This document shows, one piece after another, positions 17,119-29,610 of a stretch of DNA of 64,000 nt. The stretch covers positions 496,001 through 560,000 of the forward strand of contig JANQQQ010000039.1 in NCBI GenBank assembly GCA_028284935.1. The letters run 5' to 3'. Both the position numbers and the translations under genes were made by a program. Position 1 is the stretch's first letter. The number at the start of each line of letters is the position of its first letter. Under the pieces are notes generated by a model. The model was given only the letters and a program-made list of their open reading frames with translations, made no database searches and was not told the origin of the DNA. The stretch is from Croceivirga sp. (GTDB lineage Bacteria > Bacteroidota > Bacteroidia > Flavobacteriales > Flavobacteriaceae).

Positions 17119-18518
17119 GTTGGCTCAAAGGAAGCGTAAAGATTGCCAAAGGCGTTGACAATCAATGTATCTTTGGTGACTACACACTTATTCAGGTGGT
17201 CCACAATCAGTGTATTTTGAACGGTTTCAAAATTTTCCCCTCGATACTGATTGGTAAGGTCAAAATTCGTTTCCGTGAGCAAGGCACTCCATTCCGGTTT
17301 GGTCGTATTTAAATTGATACCTACAAACCGATGTTCGGGGTGCAACTTCTCAAGTTTTTTAACTTGCTTGGACACATTTTTAAAGTGCCTTTTCTGATCG
17401 GCAGTCCAAAAATAGAAGACCGTATTCCCATTTCTGGAAATGTCCCTCAATGTGGTGGTGTTTCCCTGTGCATCCTCCAAAACAAGGTGCGGCAACGCCT
17501 TATTGGGTTGTAGATTTTTGATTCCCTTAAACAGATGTTTGATCTCTTCAACATGTGCATCATTGTTGGACAACGACTCAAAATCTTCAACAAACCTATG
17601 GCACTCATCATTCGTCATATGAACTTTAAGAAGAAAATCCATAGCTACATTTCTTAGGAGATTATCCCTTAAATGCTCCTCCGTGACCAAACTGTCGATC
17701 ATGACCATTTTATGCTTGTTGAGGTGGAGTTGACCTTCGGCGGAGTAAAAATCCTCTTGTCCACAATTTTTGATACAGGCCATGTACGAAAGGTTGCCGA
17801 AATGGTGTTTCATAAAATCGTAGTAAGGCTTAAAATAACTCAATCTCCTATCATTGAGATTGAGCTCCTTACGGTAGTTGTAAAAGTCCGTGGTGACCAA
17901 TTGGTCAAAGGTATCTTCCCCTGTCTTCTTTTTATGATAAAACGGATATTTTTCCTTGTACAAAAAGCTGGTGTAATTTACGGAGGCTGTGGCCAGCGCA
18001 TAGCCGTTTTCAGAGATTTCCTCGTTGTTCAACAAAAGTTCCAATTCCTCCAGCTTTTGGCTTTGTAAGGAATCCATTTTCCTACTGAAATCGTCAGGAG
18101 GAAGCTTGAAATAGGAATAGACCACATGTTCTTCATCTTCATGGGTCAGGAACATTTCAATCATAAAATTATTGACCACATCGTTATCTCCTGAGAATAC
18201 CAAAGATTCATCAAAATAGGCCGGGGATGCATTCAAGCGAATTAACAGACTATCGCCCTTTTCCAAAAAAACGTATTGCAATTGGGGAGTATGCTTAAAA
18301 TGATGCAATCCCTCTTCCACATTATCCAGTGTAAAGGAAAATCGGTTGTTCTCATCCAATTTGGCGGAATCCACAACGGCGTCGTTTTTGTAAAGAACCA
18401 CGTAATCGCTCGTAGGATTAACAATCTCACCAGCAAAGTAGACCGTTTCCGGAGGAGTGCTTTTTTCCGCACACGAGAATAAGCCAATAAAAGAAGAAAA
18501 AAATAGAAGTCGCCTCAT
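17106..18518 (-). CDS. Thioredoxin-fold lipoprotein lacking the CxxC motif
   Basis: About 470 aa from the start at 18518 (MRRLLFFSSFIGLFSC, a lipobox). The longer frame to 18554 is less likely. An N-terminal beta-rich DUF4369-like segment (VYFAGEIVNPTSDYVVLY) and a helical middle precede a C-terminal TlpA-like domain (ALPHLVLEDAQGNTTTL, then VFYFWTADQKRHFKNV). In active TlpA proteins the last segment reads WATWCxPC; here both cysteines are absent. It probably binds or scaffolds rather than catalysing disulfide exchange. It is convergent with fsa and stands alone. Confidence 0.85.
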   Translation of the reverse strand: MRRLLFFSSFIGLFSCAEKSTPPETVYFAGEIVNPTSDYVVLYKNDAVVDSAKLDENNRFSFTLDNVEEGLHHFKHTPQLQYVFLEKGDSLLIRLNASPAYFDESLVFSGDNDVVNNFMIEMFLTHEDEEHVVYSYFKLPPDDFSRKMDSLQSQKLEELELLLNNEEISENGYALATASVNYTSFLYKEKYPFYHKKKTGEDTFDQLVTTDFYNYRKELNLNDRRLSYFKPYYDFMKHHFGNLSYMACIKNCGQEDFYSAEGQLHLNKHKMVMIDSLVTEEHLRDNLLRNVAMDFLLKVHMTNDECHRFVEDFESLSNNDAHVEEIKHLFKGIKNLQPNKALPHLVLEDAQGNTTTLRDISRNGNTVFYFWTADQKRHFKNVSKQVKKLEKLHPEHRFVGINLNTTKPEWSALLTETNFDLTNQYRGENFETVQNTLIVDHLNKCVVTKDTLIVNAFGNLYASFEPTKKP

Positions 18519-18653
18519 ACACACAATTGCACAAGCAAACTTAACCATCGGCAAAAAAGCGAGCTGTTAATGAGCAGTTAAATGTTGTTAAAGCATCATT
18601 TTCAGCATATCAAAATACATTTTCCTTAGGTTATTATCAGGTCTCAATTTTAG

Positions 18654-21028
<2,375 letters not shown>

Positions 21029-21190
21029 TTTCTTTTTCAGTTTTTAGCAATTATTTCAAAGTTAATTAAATCCCGAATCTTTCTGGAAAAGAACCAGTTC
21101 AACAAACATGTTAATATTTTGTTAATTTCTATGAACAGCGTTTTACCGTGCCTCGCATTACCAAACAAAACGCTATCTTACCGATGTTTT

Positions 21191-21208
21191 GTGCATTTCG
21201 TCGATGAA
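21191..21208 (+). promoter_or_regulatory. 18-bp upstream motif shared with the PD40 gene
   Basis: GTGCATTTCGTCGATGAA occurs here, 50-67 bp upstream of the fasciclin gene, and again identically at 50631-50648 upstream of the PD40 gene. The core TTTCGTCGATGAA is nearly palindromic. A regulator-binding site is inferred. Confidence 0.5.
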
Positions 21209-21257
21209 GTACAATACAGTAAGACTTAACCGAACATTTTGAACCTATAGTGTTAGT

Positions 21258-21818
21258 ATGAAATTCCCCCAAATCTTTGCGCCATTAGTGCTTTTGGCCT
21301 GCACCGTCACCTTTTCACAAACCAGGTCATTAACCACCCTTCCCGCCGGTTTTTATTTTACCACCTCTACTGGAGATTTAAAAACGAAGCTCAATACGGA
21401 AACCCATAAAGTACTTTTTGAAGCATTTGAACAGGCTGAATTGGAGGAAATTCTTGGTATGACAGGTCCATTTACCGTATTTGCACCGACCAACCATGCC
21501 TTTTCCAAGTTTTCTTCCGAAGAACTGGAAGAACTTTTTAAAACGGAAAACAGAAAAAAACTAAAGGATTTATTGACCTATCATATGGTCGCTGGCAACC
21601 TGACAGCTTCAAAAATATTATTGGCCTTATGTAGGGGTAGGGGAAAGGCATCCTTTACCACCGTTCAGGGAAATAAGATTTTTGCTACCATACAGGGAAC
21701 CGATATTCTTTTGACCGATGGTTCAGGTAATCACGCCAAAATTACGGTAGCCGACTCTGAACATTCCAACGGTGTCATCCATCAGATAGATAGCGTTATA
21801 CTCCCGCCCGGGCTCTAG
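21258..21818 (+). CDS. Secreted fasciclin (FAS1) domain protein
   Basis: This 186-aa protein has a signal peptide (MKFPQIFAPLVLLACTVTFS, cleavage near SQT) and one FAS1 domain covering the rest. FAS1 boxes are clear: MTGPFTVFAPTNHAFSKF (H1 region), LLTYHMVAGNLTASKI, and the H2 end HSNGVIHQIDSVILP. FAS1 domains mediate adhesion or protein contacts outside the cell. It stands alone behind a candidate regulatory motif and is convergent with pheT. Confidence 0.93.
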   Translation: MKFPQIFAPLVLLACTVTFSQTRSLTTLPAGFYFTTSTGDLKTKLNTETHKVLFEAFEQAELEEILGMTGPFTVFAPTNHAFSKFSSEELEELFKTENRKKLKDLLTYHMVAGNLTASKILLALCRGRGKASFTTVQGNKIFATIQGTDILLTDGSGNHAKITVADSEHSNGVIHQIDSVILPPGL

Positions 21819-21827
21819 GGTTTCCCG

Positions 21828-24242
21828 TTATCTTAAGTTAGCCCCTAGTTTTTGATTGTAGTTCGTTTCCAATTTCGACATAATTCTATCTATTTGCTTA
21901 TCTGTCAATGTTTTGGAATGGTCCTGCAAGGTAAAGCTTATGGCATAGGATTTTTTTCCGTCGGGAAGATTTTTTCCTTTGTAAACGTCAAAAAGCGTTA
22001 CTTCCTTTAACAAGCTTCGCTCTGTTTGAAAAGCGAGGTCATGTATTTCCTTGAAGGTAATTTGTTCGTCCAAGAGCAATGCAAAGTCCCTTTTGACCGA
22101 AGGATATTTTGGAATTTCCTGATATTGGATTTTTGTTTCCTTGACCAGGTTCAAAAGGGCCTTCCAATCGATATCGGCAAAGAAAACATCATCCTTAACA
22201 TCGTAGGCAGTTGAAACGGAAGGGTTGATCCAACCCATGATTCCTAAAAGGGTTTTCTTGGTTGAAAATGAGATTCCTTCTGAAAATAGGGCGTTTCGAA
22301 GAGGTTCCTCCTTGACGTTGCTTATTCCCAATCGTTGCAAGATGGAGGTGACCATTCCTTTCATGTAGAAGAAATCTGATTTCCCGTCGGTACCGTTCCA
22401 GTGCTGATCATTTAAGTTTCCCGTGGAGTAAAGGGCCAATCGATTTTCTTCCTCAAAGCCCTTCTCCTGTTTGTAATACGTTTTGCCAAACTCGAAAAAC
22501 CTTAAATTCAGAAGTCTGCGATTTTGGTTATGGTTAATACTCTGTAAGCCCGTAGGGAGCATTGATGTTCTTAAAACCGATAAATCCGCACTAAGCGGAT
22601 TTAACACTTCCACTGTTTCGTCTTTGTCCTTTATGTCACTTTCTTGGGCAGTAAGACTATTGGTCATAATTTCGAAGAACCCATTAGAGGCCAAAAAGTC
22701 GCCAACGGTATTTTGGAGCACATGGTTTTCCACTTGGGCCGTCTTGGCGATAGAGGCATTAATTTTTTCCTTGAAATCAATATTGTTGTATCCAAAAACC
22801 CTTAAGATTTCCTCTATCACATCCACTTCCCGTTCAACGTCAGTTCTGTAGGAAGGTATGGTAAGTCCAATCCCGGTTTCGGTAACATTGTTGATTTTGA
22901 CCTCCAAAGAAGTTAGAATGGATTTAATGGTATCCCTTGGGATTTCCTGACCTATAAGTTTGTTGATTTTGTCAAAGCTTAAAAAAACCTGTTGGTCTTT
23001 TTTCTTAATGGGGTAGAGATCTACCACTTCCGAGCTGATCTCCCCACCTGCAACTTCTTTGATTAAGGTGGCAGCTCGCTTTAGGGCATACTCCGTAATT
23101 GCAATGTCAATGCCCCTTTCAAATCGGAAGGAAGCATCGGTATTTAAGCCATGTCGTTTGGCCGTCTTTCTAATGGAGATAGGATCAAAATAGGCGCTCT
23201 CCAAAAATATGGAGGTGGTATTCTCCGTTACCCCAGAATGAATACCTCCAAATACCCCTGCAATACACATTGGTTTTTCCGCATCACAAATCATCAGGTC
23301 GTCTTCATGGAGTTCCCGTTCCACGTCGTCCAAGGTCACAAACTTTGTCCCCTTTGGCAATGTTTTTACCTGTATTTTATGTCCCTTTATTCTCGTTGCA
23401 TCAAAGGCATGTAAAGGTTGGCCCAACTCATGTAGCACATAATTGGTAATATCCACAACGTTGTTGATGGGCGATAGGCCAATGGCTTTCAAACGGTGTT
23501 TGAGCCAATCTGGCGATTCCTGAACGAGGATGTTCCTGATGGTCACCCCACAATATCTGGGTGCCAATTTGGGGTCTATGACCTCTACATCAATTTTCAA
23601 TGATCGGTCGTCCACCGAGAAATTACTGGTGGAAGGCGTAATCAATTCTTTTTTTACTTTCAACTGTTCAAGACCGGCCCTTAAATCCCTTGCCACCCCA
23701 AAATGACTCATGGCATCAGATCGGTTAGGGGTCAATCCAATTTCAAAAACGTGATCATTCTCAATTTGAAAAACCTCACTGCAAGGCGTTCCCGGAGCCA
23801 AACTGTCATCCAAGACCAGAATGCCATCGTGATTGTCTCCCAGTCCCAACTCGTCTTCCGCACATATCATTCCGTGGCTTTCCTCGCCACGGATTTTACC
23901 TTTTTTGATTTGCCATGCCTCCCCTTCTTTGGTATATAGGGTTGTACCAATGGTGGCTACTGGAACCTTTTGACCGGCGGCAACGTTGGGGGCACCGCAT
24001 ACAATTTGTACATGTTCGGTGCTACCGATATTTACCGTGGTCAATTTCAATCGGTCGGCGTTTGGATGCTTGTCACAAGTAATGACATGCCCTACAACCA
24101 CACCCTGTAATCCGCCTTTGACCGACTCAAATGTCTCAATACCTTCTACCTCTAGACCTAGATCAGTTAGAAGTTCGGCAGTTTTTTCCGCTTCCCAATC
24201 GGTGTTCAAAAATTGTTTGAGCCAGTTATAAGAAATCTTCAT
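21828..24242 (-). CDS. pheT: Phenylalanine--tRNA ligase beta subunit
   Basis: The 804-aa beta subunit of the alpha2-beta2 enzyme charges tRNA-Phe. In order: N-terminal tRNA-binding OB fold (VVGHVITCDKHPNADRLKL), B3/B4 editing domain with GLTPNRSDAMSHFGVARD before it, B5 domain (LSFDKINKLIGQEIPRDTI), catalytic-like core (EVLNPLSADLSVLRTSMLP), and C-terminal FDX-ACB anticodon-binding domain (YPSVKRDFALLLDE). The start at 24242 gives the family N-terminus MKISYNWLKQFL. The alpha-subunit gene pheS is not adjacent, which is common in Flavobacteriia. Confidence 0.97.
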   Translation of the reverse strand: MKISYNWLKQFLNTDWEAEKTAELLTDLGLEVEGIETFESVKGGLQGVVVGHVITCDKHPNADRLKLTTVNIGSTEHVQIVCGAPNVAAGQKVPVATIGTTLYTKEGEAWQIKKGKIRGEESHGMICAEDELGLGDNHDGILVLDDSLAPGTPCSEVFQIENDHVFEIGLTPNRSDAMSHFGVARDLRAGLEQLKVKKELITPSTSNFSVDDRSLKIDVEVIDPKLAPRYCGVTIRNILVQESPDWLKHRLKAIGLSPINNVVDITNYVLHELGQPLHAFDATRIKGHKIQVKTLPKGTKFVTLDDVERELHEDDLMICDAEKPMCIAGVFGGIHSGVTENTTSIFLESAYFDPISIRKTAKRHGLNTDASFRFERGIDIAITEYALKRAATLIKEVAGGEISSEVVDLYPIKKKDQQVFLSFDKINKLIGQEIPRDTIKSILTSLEVKINNVTETGIGLTIPSYRTDVEREVDVIEEILRVFGYNNIDFKEKINASIAKTAQVENHVLQNTVGDFLASNGFFEIMTNSLTAQESDIKDKDETVEVLNPLSADLSVLRTSMLPTGLQSINHNQNRRLLNLRFFEFGKTYYKQEKGFEEENRLALYSTGNLNDQHWNGTDGKSDFFYMKGMVTSILQRLGISNVKEEPLRNALFSEGISFSTKKTLLGIMGWINPSVSTAYDVKDDVFFADIDWKALLNLVKETKIQYQEIPKYPSVKRDFALLLDEQITFKEIHDLAFQTERSLLKEVTLFDVYKGKNLPDGKKSYAISFTLQDHSKTLTDKQIDRIMSKLETNYNQKLGANLR

Positions 24243-24370
24243 TGCCCGATTTTAAAGTGAGCAAAGATAGGATTTTGGGTGGTTCCATTCAATGGAACCC
24301 CAGGAAGGTTTTTAAGGGTAATCGTAAGGATGTTGACATATTTTCGATATACTTGAAAAACTTTTTGAAA

Positions 24371-25591
24371 ATGATGAGAAGACTCCTACTTATTGTGCCG
24401 ATACTTTGGTTGAGTGCCTGTCAGCAAAAACCCACCCAAGAGTTGTTGTTAGGCGAATGGCGAGGTGAAATGCAGGTTTCCGAAACGGAGCAATTGCCCT
24501 TTAACTTTTTGCTCTCTAAAGATGACGTTGGCTATGTACTTGAGATTAAAAACGCCGATGAACGGATTAAGGTGGATGAAATTACCATAAATAAGGACTC
24601 CATCATCATCCAAATGCCCGTATTTGAAGGATATATTGCCGGAACTTTTACCGATACGTCCATTTCGGGCCAATTTATCAAGGAAAGCTTGGAACGATAT
24701 GTTCCCTTTTCCGCCCAATTTGGAGATGCTACTAGGTTTAATGCAAATCAAAGGGCCCAATATGATGTGTCCGGAATATGGGAAACCAATTTTGATTTCG
24801 ATACGGATGCCCCGTACCCTGCCAAGGGAATATTTTATCAATCAGGAAATCAGCTGCGGGGTACGTTCAGAACCAAAACCGGTGATTATAGATACTTGGA
24901 TGGCGTTGTGGACGGGGACTCCCTTAAATTATCCACCTTTGATGGGGCCCATGTCTTTTTGTTTACCGCCAAGGTTACGGACAGTACTATGGAAGGAACA
25001 TTCTTTTCGGGAAATCATTCCGTGGAAAACTTTAAGGCAGTTCGGAACGCCGCTTTTGAATTACCGGACGCCAATTCCTTAACCTTTTTAAAAGAGGGGT
25101 ACGATACCTTTAAATTCTCTTTTCCCGATGTATCGGGAAAGATGGTCTCTTTACATGATCAAAGATTTCAAAACAAAGTCGTCTTGGTACAAATCATGGG
25201 GACGTGGTGCCCAAATTGTTTGGATGAAACCAAGTTTTACGTGGATTACTTGAAGAACAATCCCAATCCCAATCTGGAAGTGGTGGCTTTGGCCTTTGAA
25301 TACGCAAAAAGTGAGGAAAAGGCATTTAAAGGAATCCAGAGGCTCAAAAATCGTGTTGGCGTGGAGTATCCTGTTCTTTTGGCACAGGTAGGTACAAGCA
25401 GCAAGTCCAAGGCCAATGAAAAACTACCGATGCTTAACCACGTACTTTCGTATCCAACTACCATTTACATTGACAAAAAAGGGGAAGTGCGAAAAATACA
25501 CACAGGTTTCAATGGTCCGGCAACAGGGGAAAGACATGAGGAGTTCAAAAAGGAATTTTCAGAAACCTTAGAGGAACTACTGGGCGAATGA
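24371..25591 (+). CDS. TlpA-family thiol-disulfide oxidoreductase lipoprotein
   Basis: About 406 aa from the start at 24371 (MMRRLLLIVPILWLSAC, a lipobox). An N-terminal beta-rich region (about 20-250, LLGEWRGEMQVSETEQLPF) precedes a thioredoxin-fold domain with active site GTWCPNCLDE and cis-Pro in SYPTTIYID. It reduces or isomerises disulfides in the periplasm while lipid-anchored. A longer frame back to 24242 exists but overlaps the pheT start and adds no signal. It ends directly next to leuB on the opposite strand. Confidence 0.9.
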   Translation: MMRRLLLIVPILWLSACQQKPTQELLLGEWRGEMQVSETEQLPFNFLLSKDDVGYVLEIKNADERIKVDEITINKDSIIIQMPVFEGYIAGTFTDTSISGQFIKESLERYVPFSAQFGDATRFNANQRAQYDVSGIWETNFDFDTDAPYPAKGIFYQSGNQLRGTFRTKTGDYRYLDGVVDGDSLKLSTFDGAHVFLFTAKVTDSTMEGTFFSGNHSVENFKAVRNAAFELPDANSLTFLKEGYDTFKFSFPDVSGKMVSLHDQRFQNKVVLVQIMGTWCPNCLDETKFYVDYLKNNPNPNLEVVALAFEYAKSEEKAFKGIQRLKNRVGVEYPVLLAQVGTSSKSKANEKLPMLNHVLSYPTTIYIDKKGEVRKIHTGFNGPATGERHEEFKKEFSETLEELLGE

Positions 25592-26710
25592 TCAGATGAT
25601 GGTGGATTTGCCCAATCCAATATTTTCATCATTCATATTCAGTCGATCATCATTGTCCACAATATTATTGGCAATAAAATCACCCACATGGTTGGTTCCG
25701 TATTTACTGTTGGGGTCCAAATCTGGAGTGACAATCCCTTTTTTTAATGAGATATCCACTGCTTCGCGAACGGCCATGGCTTCTTCAAACAGTTGAAAAT
25801 GTTCCAAAAGCATTGCTGCGGATAGTATGGAAGCAATCGGGTTGGCAATATCTTGTCCTTTTGCTTGGGGATACGAGCCGTGTATAGGTTCAAAGAGTGC
25901 ATTTTCATCCCCTATGGAAGCGGAGGCCAACAAACCAATGGAACCACCAATCACACTTCCTTCATCAGAAATAATATCACCGAACATATTTTCAGTAAGA
26001 ATGACATCAAATTGGCGGGGATTAAGGATGATTTGCATAGCGGCATTGTCCACAAAAAGAAAATCCAATTCCACCTCAGGGTAGCTTTCACCAATCTTGC
26101 TGACCACCCTACGCCACAATCTGGAAGATTCCAGTACATTGGCCTTATCCACTAGGGTAAGTTTGTTTCTTCGATTTCTTGCTGCTTTAAAGGCCAAATG
26201 GGCAATTCTACTGATTTCTTTTTCAGAATACTCGCATAGATCGGAAGCTACCGTACCATCTGCGCTTATTTTTTTTTCTCCGAAATAAATGCCACCTGTA
26301 AGCTCCCTATAAATGGTAAAATCCGTTCCTTTAATTCGTTCCTCCTTCAATGGGGATTTTTCAACTAGGGTAGGAAATACTTTTACTGGACGGATATTGG
26401 TGTAGAGTCCCAATTCCTTTCTCAATTGAAGCAATCCTTGTTCCGGGCGTATTTTAGCCTTTGGATCATTATCATATTTAGGATCTCCAATGGCTCCAAA
26501 AAGTACGGCATCGGCTTCCTTGCACAGTTCCAAAGTACGGTCTGGCAAAGGATTTCCAGTTTTGTCAATGGCAATTGCACCAACAGCGGCTTCCTTAAAA
26601 ACAAAGTGGTGTCCAAAGGCTTCTTCCACAGCTTCAAGGCACCGAATGGCCTGCGCGGTGACCTCGGGACCAATTCCATCGCCGGGTAATAGTGCAATGT
26701 TGAGATTCAT
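25592..26710 (-). CDS. leuB: 3-isopropylmalate dehydrogenase
   Basis: NAD-dependent oxidative decarboxylase in leucine biosynthesis. The 372-aa length fits. Motifs include LPGDGIGPEVTAQA, FGAIGDPKYDNDP, the substrate-binding RPEQGLLQLRKELGLYTNIRP, and MFGDIISDEGSVIGGSIGLLAS with the metal-binding aspartates. The C-terminus has an extra polar tail (about 350-372). It lies 30 bp downstream of leuA on the same strand, forming a leuA-leuB operon. leuC and leuD are not in the window. Confidence 0.96.
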   Translation of the reverse strand: MNLNIALLPGDGIGPEVTAQAIRCLEAVEEAFGHHFVFKEAAVGAIAIDKTGNPLPDRTLELCKEADAVLFGAIGDPKYDNDPKAKIRPEQGLLQLRKELGLYTNIRPVKVFPTLVEKSPLKEERIKGTDFTIYRELTGGIYFGEKKISADGTVASDLCEYSEKEISRIAHLAFKAARNRRNKLTLVDKANVLESSRLWRRVVSKIGESYPEVELDFLFVDNAAMQIILNPRQFDVILTENMFGDIISDEGSVIGGSIGLLASASIGDENALFEPIHGSYPQAKGQDIANPIASILSAAMLLEHFQLFEEAMAVREAVDISLKKGIVTPDLDPNSKYGTNHVGDFIANNIVDNDDRLNMNDENIGLGKSTII

Positions 26711-26740
26711 GAATGGGATGCTTAAAGGTTTGGAATAGGT

Positions 26741-27913
26741 TTATGCCAGGCTGGAGCTATTTACATTACTGGTTTCCACAATTTCATGAATATCGGAGTC
26801 AACAATTTCCTTCTTTACATCTGCGAACTTTAAAAAGTTTTCGTAAACCGTATCCAATTGGGTCTTGGTAAGCTCATACCCCACTTTCTTTGCTCTGTAG
26901 GCCAGTGCTGCCCTGCCACTTCTGGCCGTAAGTACAATGGAGGACTCATTTACCCCTACATCATGGGGATCCATAATTTCATAGGTCTCCCTATTTTTAA
27001 TAACACCATCTTGATGTATCCCGGAGCTATGGGCAAAGGCATTGGAGCCGACGATGGCTTTATTGGGCTGTACTACCATCCCCATTTTATCTGAAACCAT
27101 TAGGCTAGTATCGTAGAGTAACTTGCTATTGATGTTCGTATCCAAATTTAAATCGGGATGTTGGCGCATGATCATAACCACTTCTTCCAAAGAAGTGTTT
27201 CCAGCACGTTCCCCTATACCGTTGATGGTACATTCAATCTGTCTGGCTCCATTGATGACCCCTGATATGGAATTTGCGGTTGCCAAACCCAAATCGTTAT
27301 GGCAATGGCAGGAAAGAATGGCCCTATCAATTCCTTTGACATTTTCTTTGAGGTACTTCATTTTGGCACCATATTCTTCAGGAAGGCAATATCCTGTGGT
27401 GTCTGGAATGTTTAAAACCGTGGCACCTGCAGCAATAACCGCTTCGCATACCCTCGCTAAATAGTCATTGTCCGTCCTTCCGGCATCTTCGGCGTAAAAC
27501 TCAACGTCTTCCACAAAACTCTTGGCATATTTTACGGCAGCCACAGCCCTTTCCAGGATATCTTCCCTATTGCTTTTGAATTTATGGGTGATATGGGAGT
27601 CAGAGGTGCCAATTCCTGTGTGGATACGAGGTCGATTCGCCTCTCTTATGGCCTCGGCGGCAACTTCAATGTCTTTTTTTACGGAACGCGTTAATCCGCA
27701 TACCGTGGCATTCTTTACCAATTTGGCGATTTCATTGACCGACTTAAAATCGCCAGGACTTGAAATTGGGAATCCCGCTTCTATGATATCAACACCAAGC
27801 TCATCCAAACGTTCCGCGATAATCAACTTCTGTTTGGTGTCCAATTTACAACCGGGCACCTGCTCTCCATCCCTTAGCGTCGTGTCAAAAATATGTACCT
27901 TATCTTTACCCAT
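26741..27913 (-). CDS. leuA: 2-isopropylmalate synthase, short form without regulatory domain
   Basis: Condenses acetyl-CoA and 2-oxoisovalerate at the first step of leucine synthesis. The HMGL-like TIM barrel has the metal and substrate motifs [16 protein letters not shown] at the start, [16 protein letters not shown], and [15 protein letters not shown]. At 390 aa it ends after the barrel and subdomain, about 120 residues short of enzymes with the LeuA allosteric dimer domain. Classical leucine feedback inhibition through that domain is therefore absent. Close relatives include citramalate and homocitrate synthases, but linkage to leuB supports LeuA. Confidence 0.92.
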   Translation of the reverse strand: MGKDKVHIFDTTLRDGEQVPGCKLDTKQKLIIAERLDELGVDIIEAGFPISSPGDFKSVNEIAKLVKNATVCGLTRSVKKDIEVAAEAIREANRPRIHTGIGTSDSHITHKFKSNREDILERAVAAVKYAKSFVEDVEFYAEDAGRTDNDYLARVCEAVIAAGATVLNIPDTTGYCLPEEYGAKMKYLKENVKGIDRAILSCHCHNDLGLATANSISGVINGARQIECTINGIGERAGNTSLEEVVMIMRQHPDLNLDTNINSKLLYDTSLMVSDKMGMVVQPNKAIVGSNAFAHSSGIHQDGVIKNRETYEIMDPHDVGVNESSIVLTARSGRAALAYRAKKVGYELTKTQLDTVYENFLKFADVKKEIVDSDIHEIVETSNVNSSSLA

Positions 27914-27925
27914 GATTATAGCTGG

Positions 27926-28023
27926 TTTTACCTAATCTTTACGAAGTTAGAAAGCCACTTTTCAACCCCTATTTTTAATACTTTGGTGTTACAACGTTTA
28001 AGGGGTCGGAGTATTAGGTAAAA
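27926..28023. promoter_or_regulatory. Long-spaced inverted repeat between leuA and the divergent TPR gene
   Basis: TTTTACCTAAT at 27926-27936 and its exact complement ATTAGGTAAAA at 28013-28023 flank the 76-bp centre of the divergent intergenic region. The arms sit 13 bp from the leuA start and 36 bp from the other start. They may be two half-operators or the base of a long stem; the role is inferred. Confidence 0.4.
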
Positions 28024-28059
28024 TATTAAAAATCAGTGGTATAAATACATTTTTTTACG

Positions 28060-29604
28060 ATGGTTAGCACCCCGAGGGACAGTTTGTTTGTTTTGGTAAA
28101 ATCCCTATCCAAGTCAGAAAAGCGACAATTTAAGCTGTATGTGGGGCGGTTGGGGGTTAATGTGGATGCCAAATTTCTGGCCCTGTTCAATTTACTGGAT
28201 AAGCTAAGAACGTATGACGAAACCCAAATTCTGGCCAGTGGAATTGTCAAGAAAGCCCAACTCTCCAATTTAAAAGCCCACCTCTACAAACAAATTTTAA
28301 TTAGTTTGCGATTAAATCCCGTCAATCAAAACATCAGGGTCCAGATTAGGGAGCAATTGGATTTTGCTACCATTCTTTACCAAAAAGGCTTGTACAAGCA
28401 AAGCCTTAAGTTGTTGGATAAGGCCAAGAACATGGCCATAGAAAACGAGGAGAAAAATGTGGCCTATGAAATTGTTGAACTCGAAAAGATAATTGAGACC
28501 CAATATATTACCAGGAGTATTCCGGATCGGGCAGAGGAGTTGGCGCTACAGGCCAAAGAGCTTTCCGAGCATAACCTCATGACCAGTAAACTGTCCAATT
28601 TGTCCTTACAACTGTATGGAATGATGCTTAAAGTTGGGTATGTACGGAATGATGCGGATTTAAGGTCTGTTAAAGAGTATTTCGAAGCTCATTTACCAAA
28701 GGTAAATTTGGAAGACCTTGGATTTCGGGAAAAACTATGGCTGTACAAAGCTTACTTATGGTATAGCCTTTTGACCCAGGACTTTCTTTCGTCCTATAAA
28801 TACTCAAGTAAGTGGGTGGACCTTTTCCATGAGCAGGAGGAGATGATATCACTAAACCCTGTTTTTTATTTGAAGGGCAATCATTACCTGTTGGAATCCT
28901 TGTTTTTTGTAAAGTATGGTTCACAGTTCCGAGAAACCCTTCACAAATTGGAGGAAACGGTTTCCGACAAGGACTTTCCCAAAAACGATAATATCGCTTC
29001 ACTCTCTTTTTTATACGTGAATAGCAACAAGCTCAATCTTCACTTTTTGGAAGGCACATTCGATAAGGGGTTGTATTTGGTCAATATCATAGAATACGGA
29101 ATAAAAAAGCATGGCGACCGTATTGACCAGCACCACATTATGCTCCTTTACTATAAAATTGCCTGTTTGTATTTTGGCAATGGGGACAATAAAAATTGCA
29201 TTGCCTACTTAAAAAGGATCATTAATAACAAACAGCTGAAAATGCGTGAGGATTTAATGTGTTTTGCCCGCGTATTGAGCTTGGTAGCGCATTACGAAGC
29301 GGGTATGGACTATCATTTGGAGGTGCAACTAAAAAGCACGTATAAGTTTTTGCTGAAAATGAACGATTTACATGCAGTTCAGCACGAGATGATCAAATTC
29401 TTGAGAAATTTAGGGGACATCTACCCTACGGAGTTGAAAGCCGAATTCCAAAAACTGTATAATAATCTGAAACAGTATGAAAATCACCCGTATGAAAAAC
29501 GTGCCTTTTTGTACTTGGACATTCTTTCTTGGTTGGAAAGCCATTTACAGAATAGGCCCGTATCCCAGATTATTAGGGAAAAGGCATTGGCAATAACAAG
29601 ATAG
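28060..29604 (+). CDS. Helical-repeat protein of unknown function, 514 aa
   Basis: No signal peptide or membrane segment; almost wholly helical. The N-terminus RDSLFVLVKSLSKSEKRQFKLY is a conserved-looking cap. TPR-like helices follow (YQKGLYKQSLKLLDKAKNMA, KIACLYFGNGDNKNCIAYLK). I recognise it only as a large cytosolic TPR-like protein of the kind common in Flavobacteriia; no catalytic motif is seen. It is divergent from leuA and 6 bp upstream of the EamA transporter gene, so the two are probably co-transcribed. Confidence 0.8.
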   Translation: MVSTPRDSLFVLVKSLSKSEKRQFKLYVGRLGVNVDAKFLALFNLLDKLRTYDETQILASGIVKKAQLSNLKAHLYKQILISLRLNPVNQNIRVQIREQLDFATILYQKGLYKQSLKLLDKAKNMAIENEEKNVAYEIVELEKIIETQYITRSIPDRAEELALQAKELSEHNLMTSKLSNLSLQLYGMMLKVGYVRNDADLRSVKEYFEAHLPKVNLEDLGFREKLWLYKAYLWYSLLTQDFLSSYKYSSKWVDLFHEQEEMISLNPVFYLKGNHYLLESLFFVKYGSQFRETLHKLEETVSDKDFPKNDNIASLSFLYVNSNKLNLHFLEGTFDKGLYLVNIIEYGIKKHGDRIDQHHIMLLYYKIACLYFGNGDNKNCIAYLKRIINNKQLKMREDLMCFARVLSLVAHYEAGMDYHLEVQLKSTYKFLLKMNDLHAVQHEMIKFLRNLGDIYPTELKAEFQKLYNNLKQYENHPYEKRAFLYLDILSWLESHLQNRPVSQIIREKALAITR

Positions 29605-29610
29605 AATGAC

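Noticed and set aside
24242-24370. N-terminal extension of the TlpA lipoprotein, overlapping the pheT start
   Set aside because: The lipoprotein signal begins at 24371; the extension has no signal features and covers the pheT promoter region.
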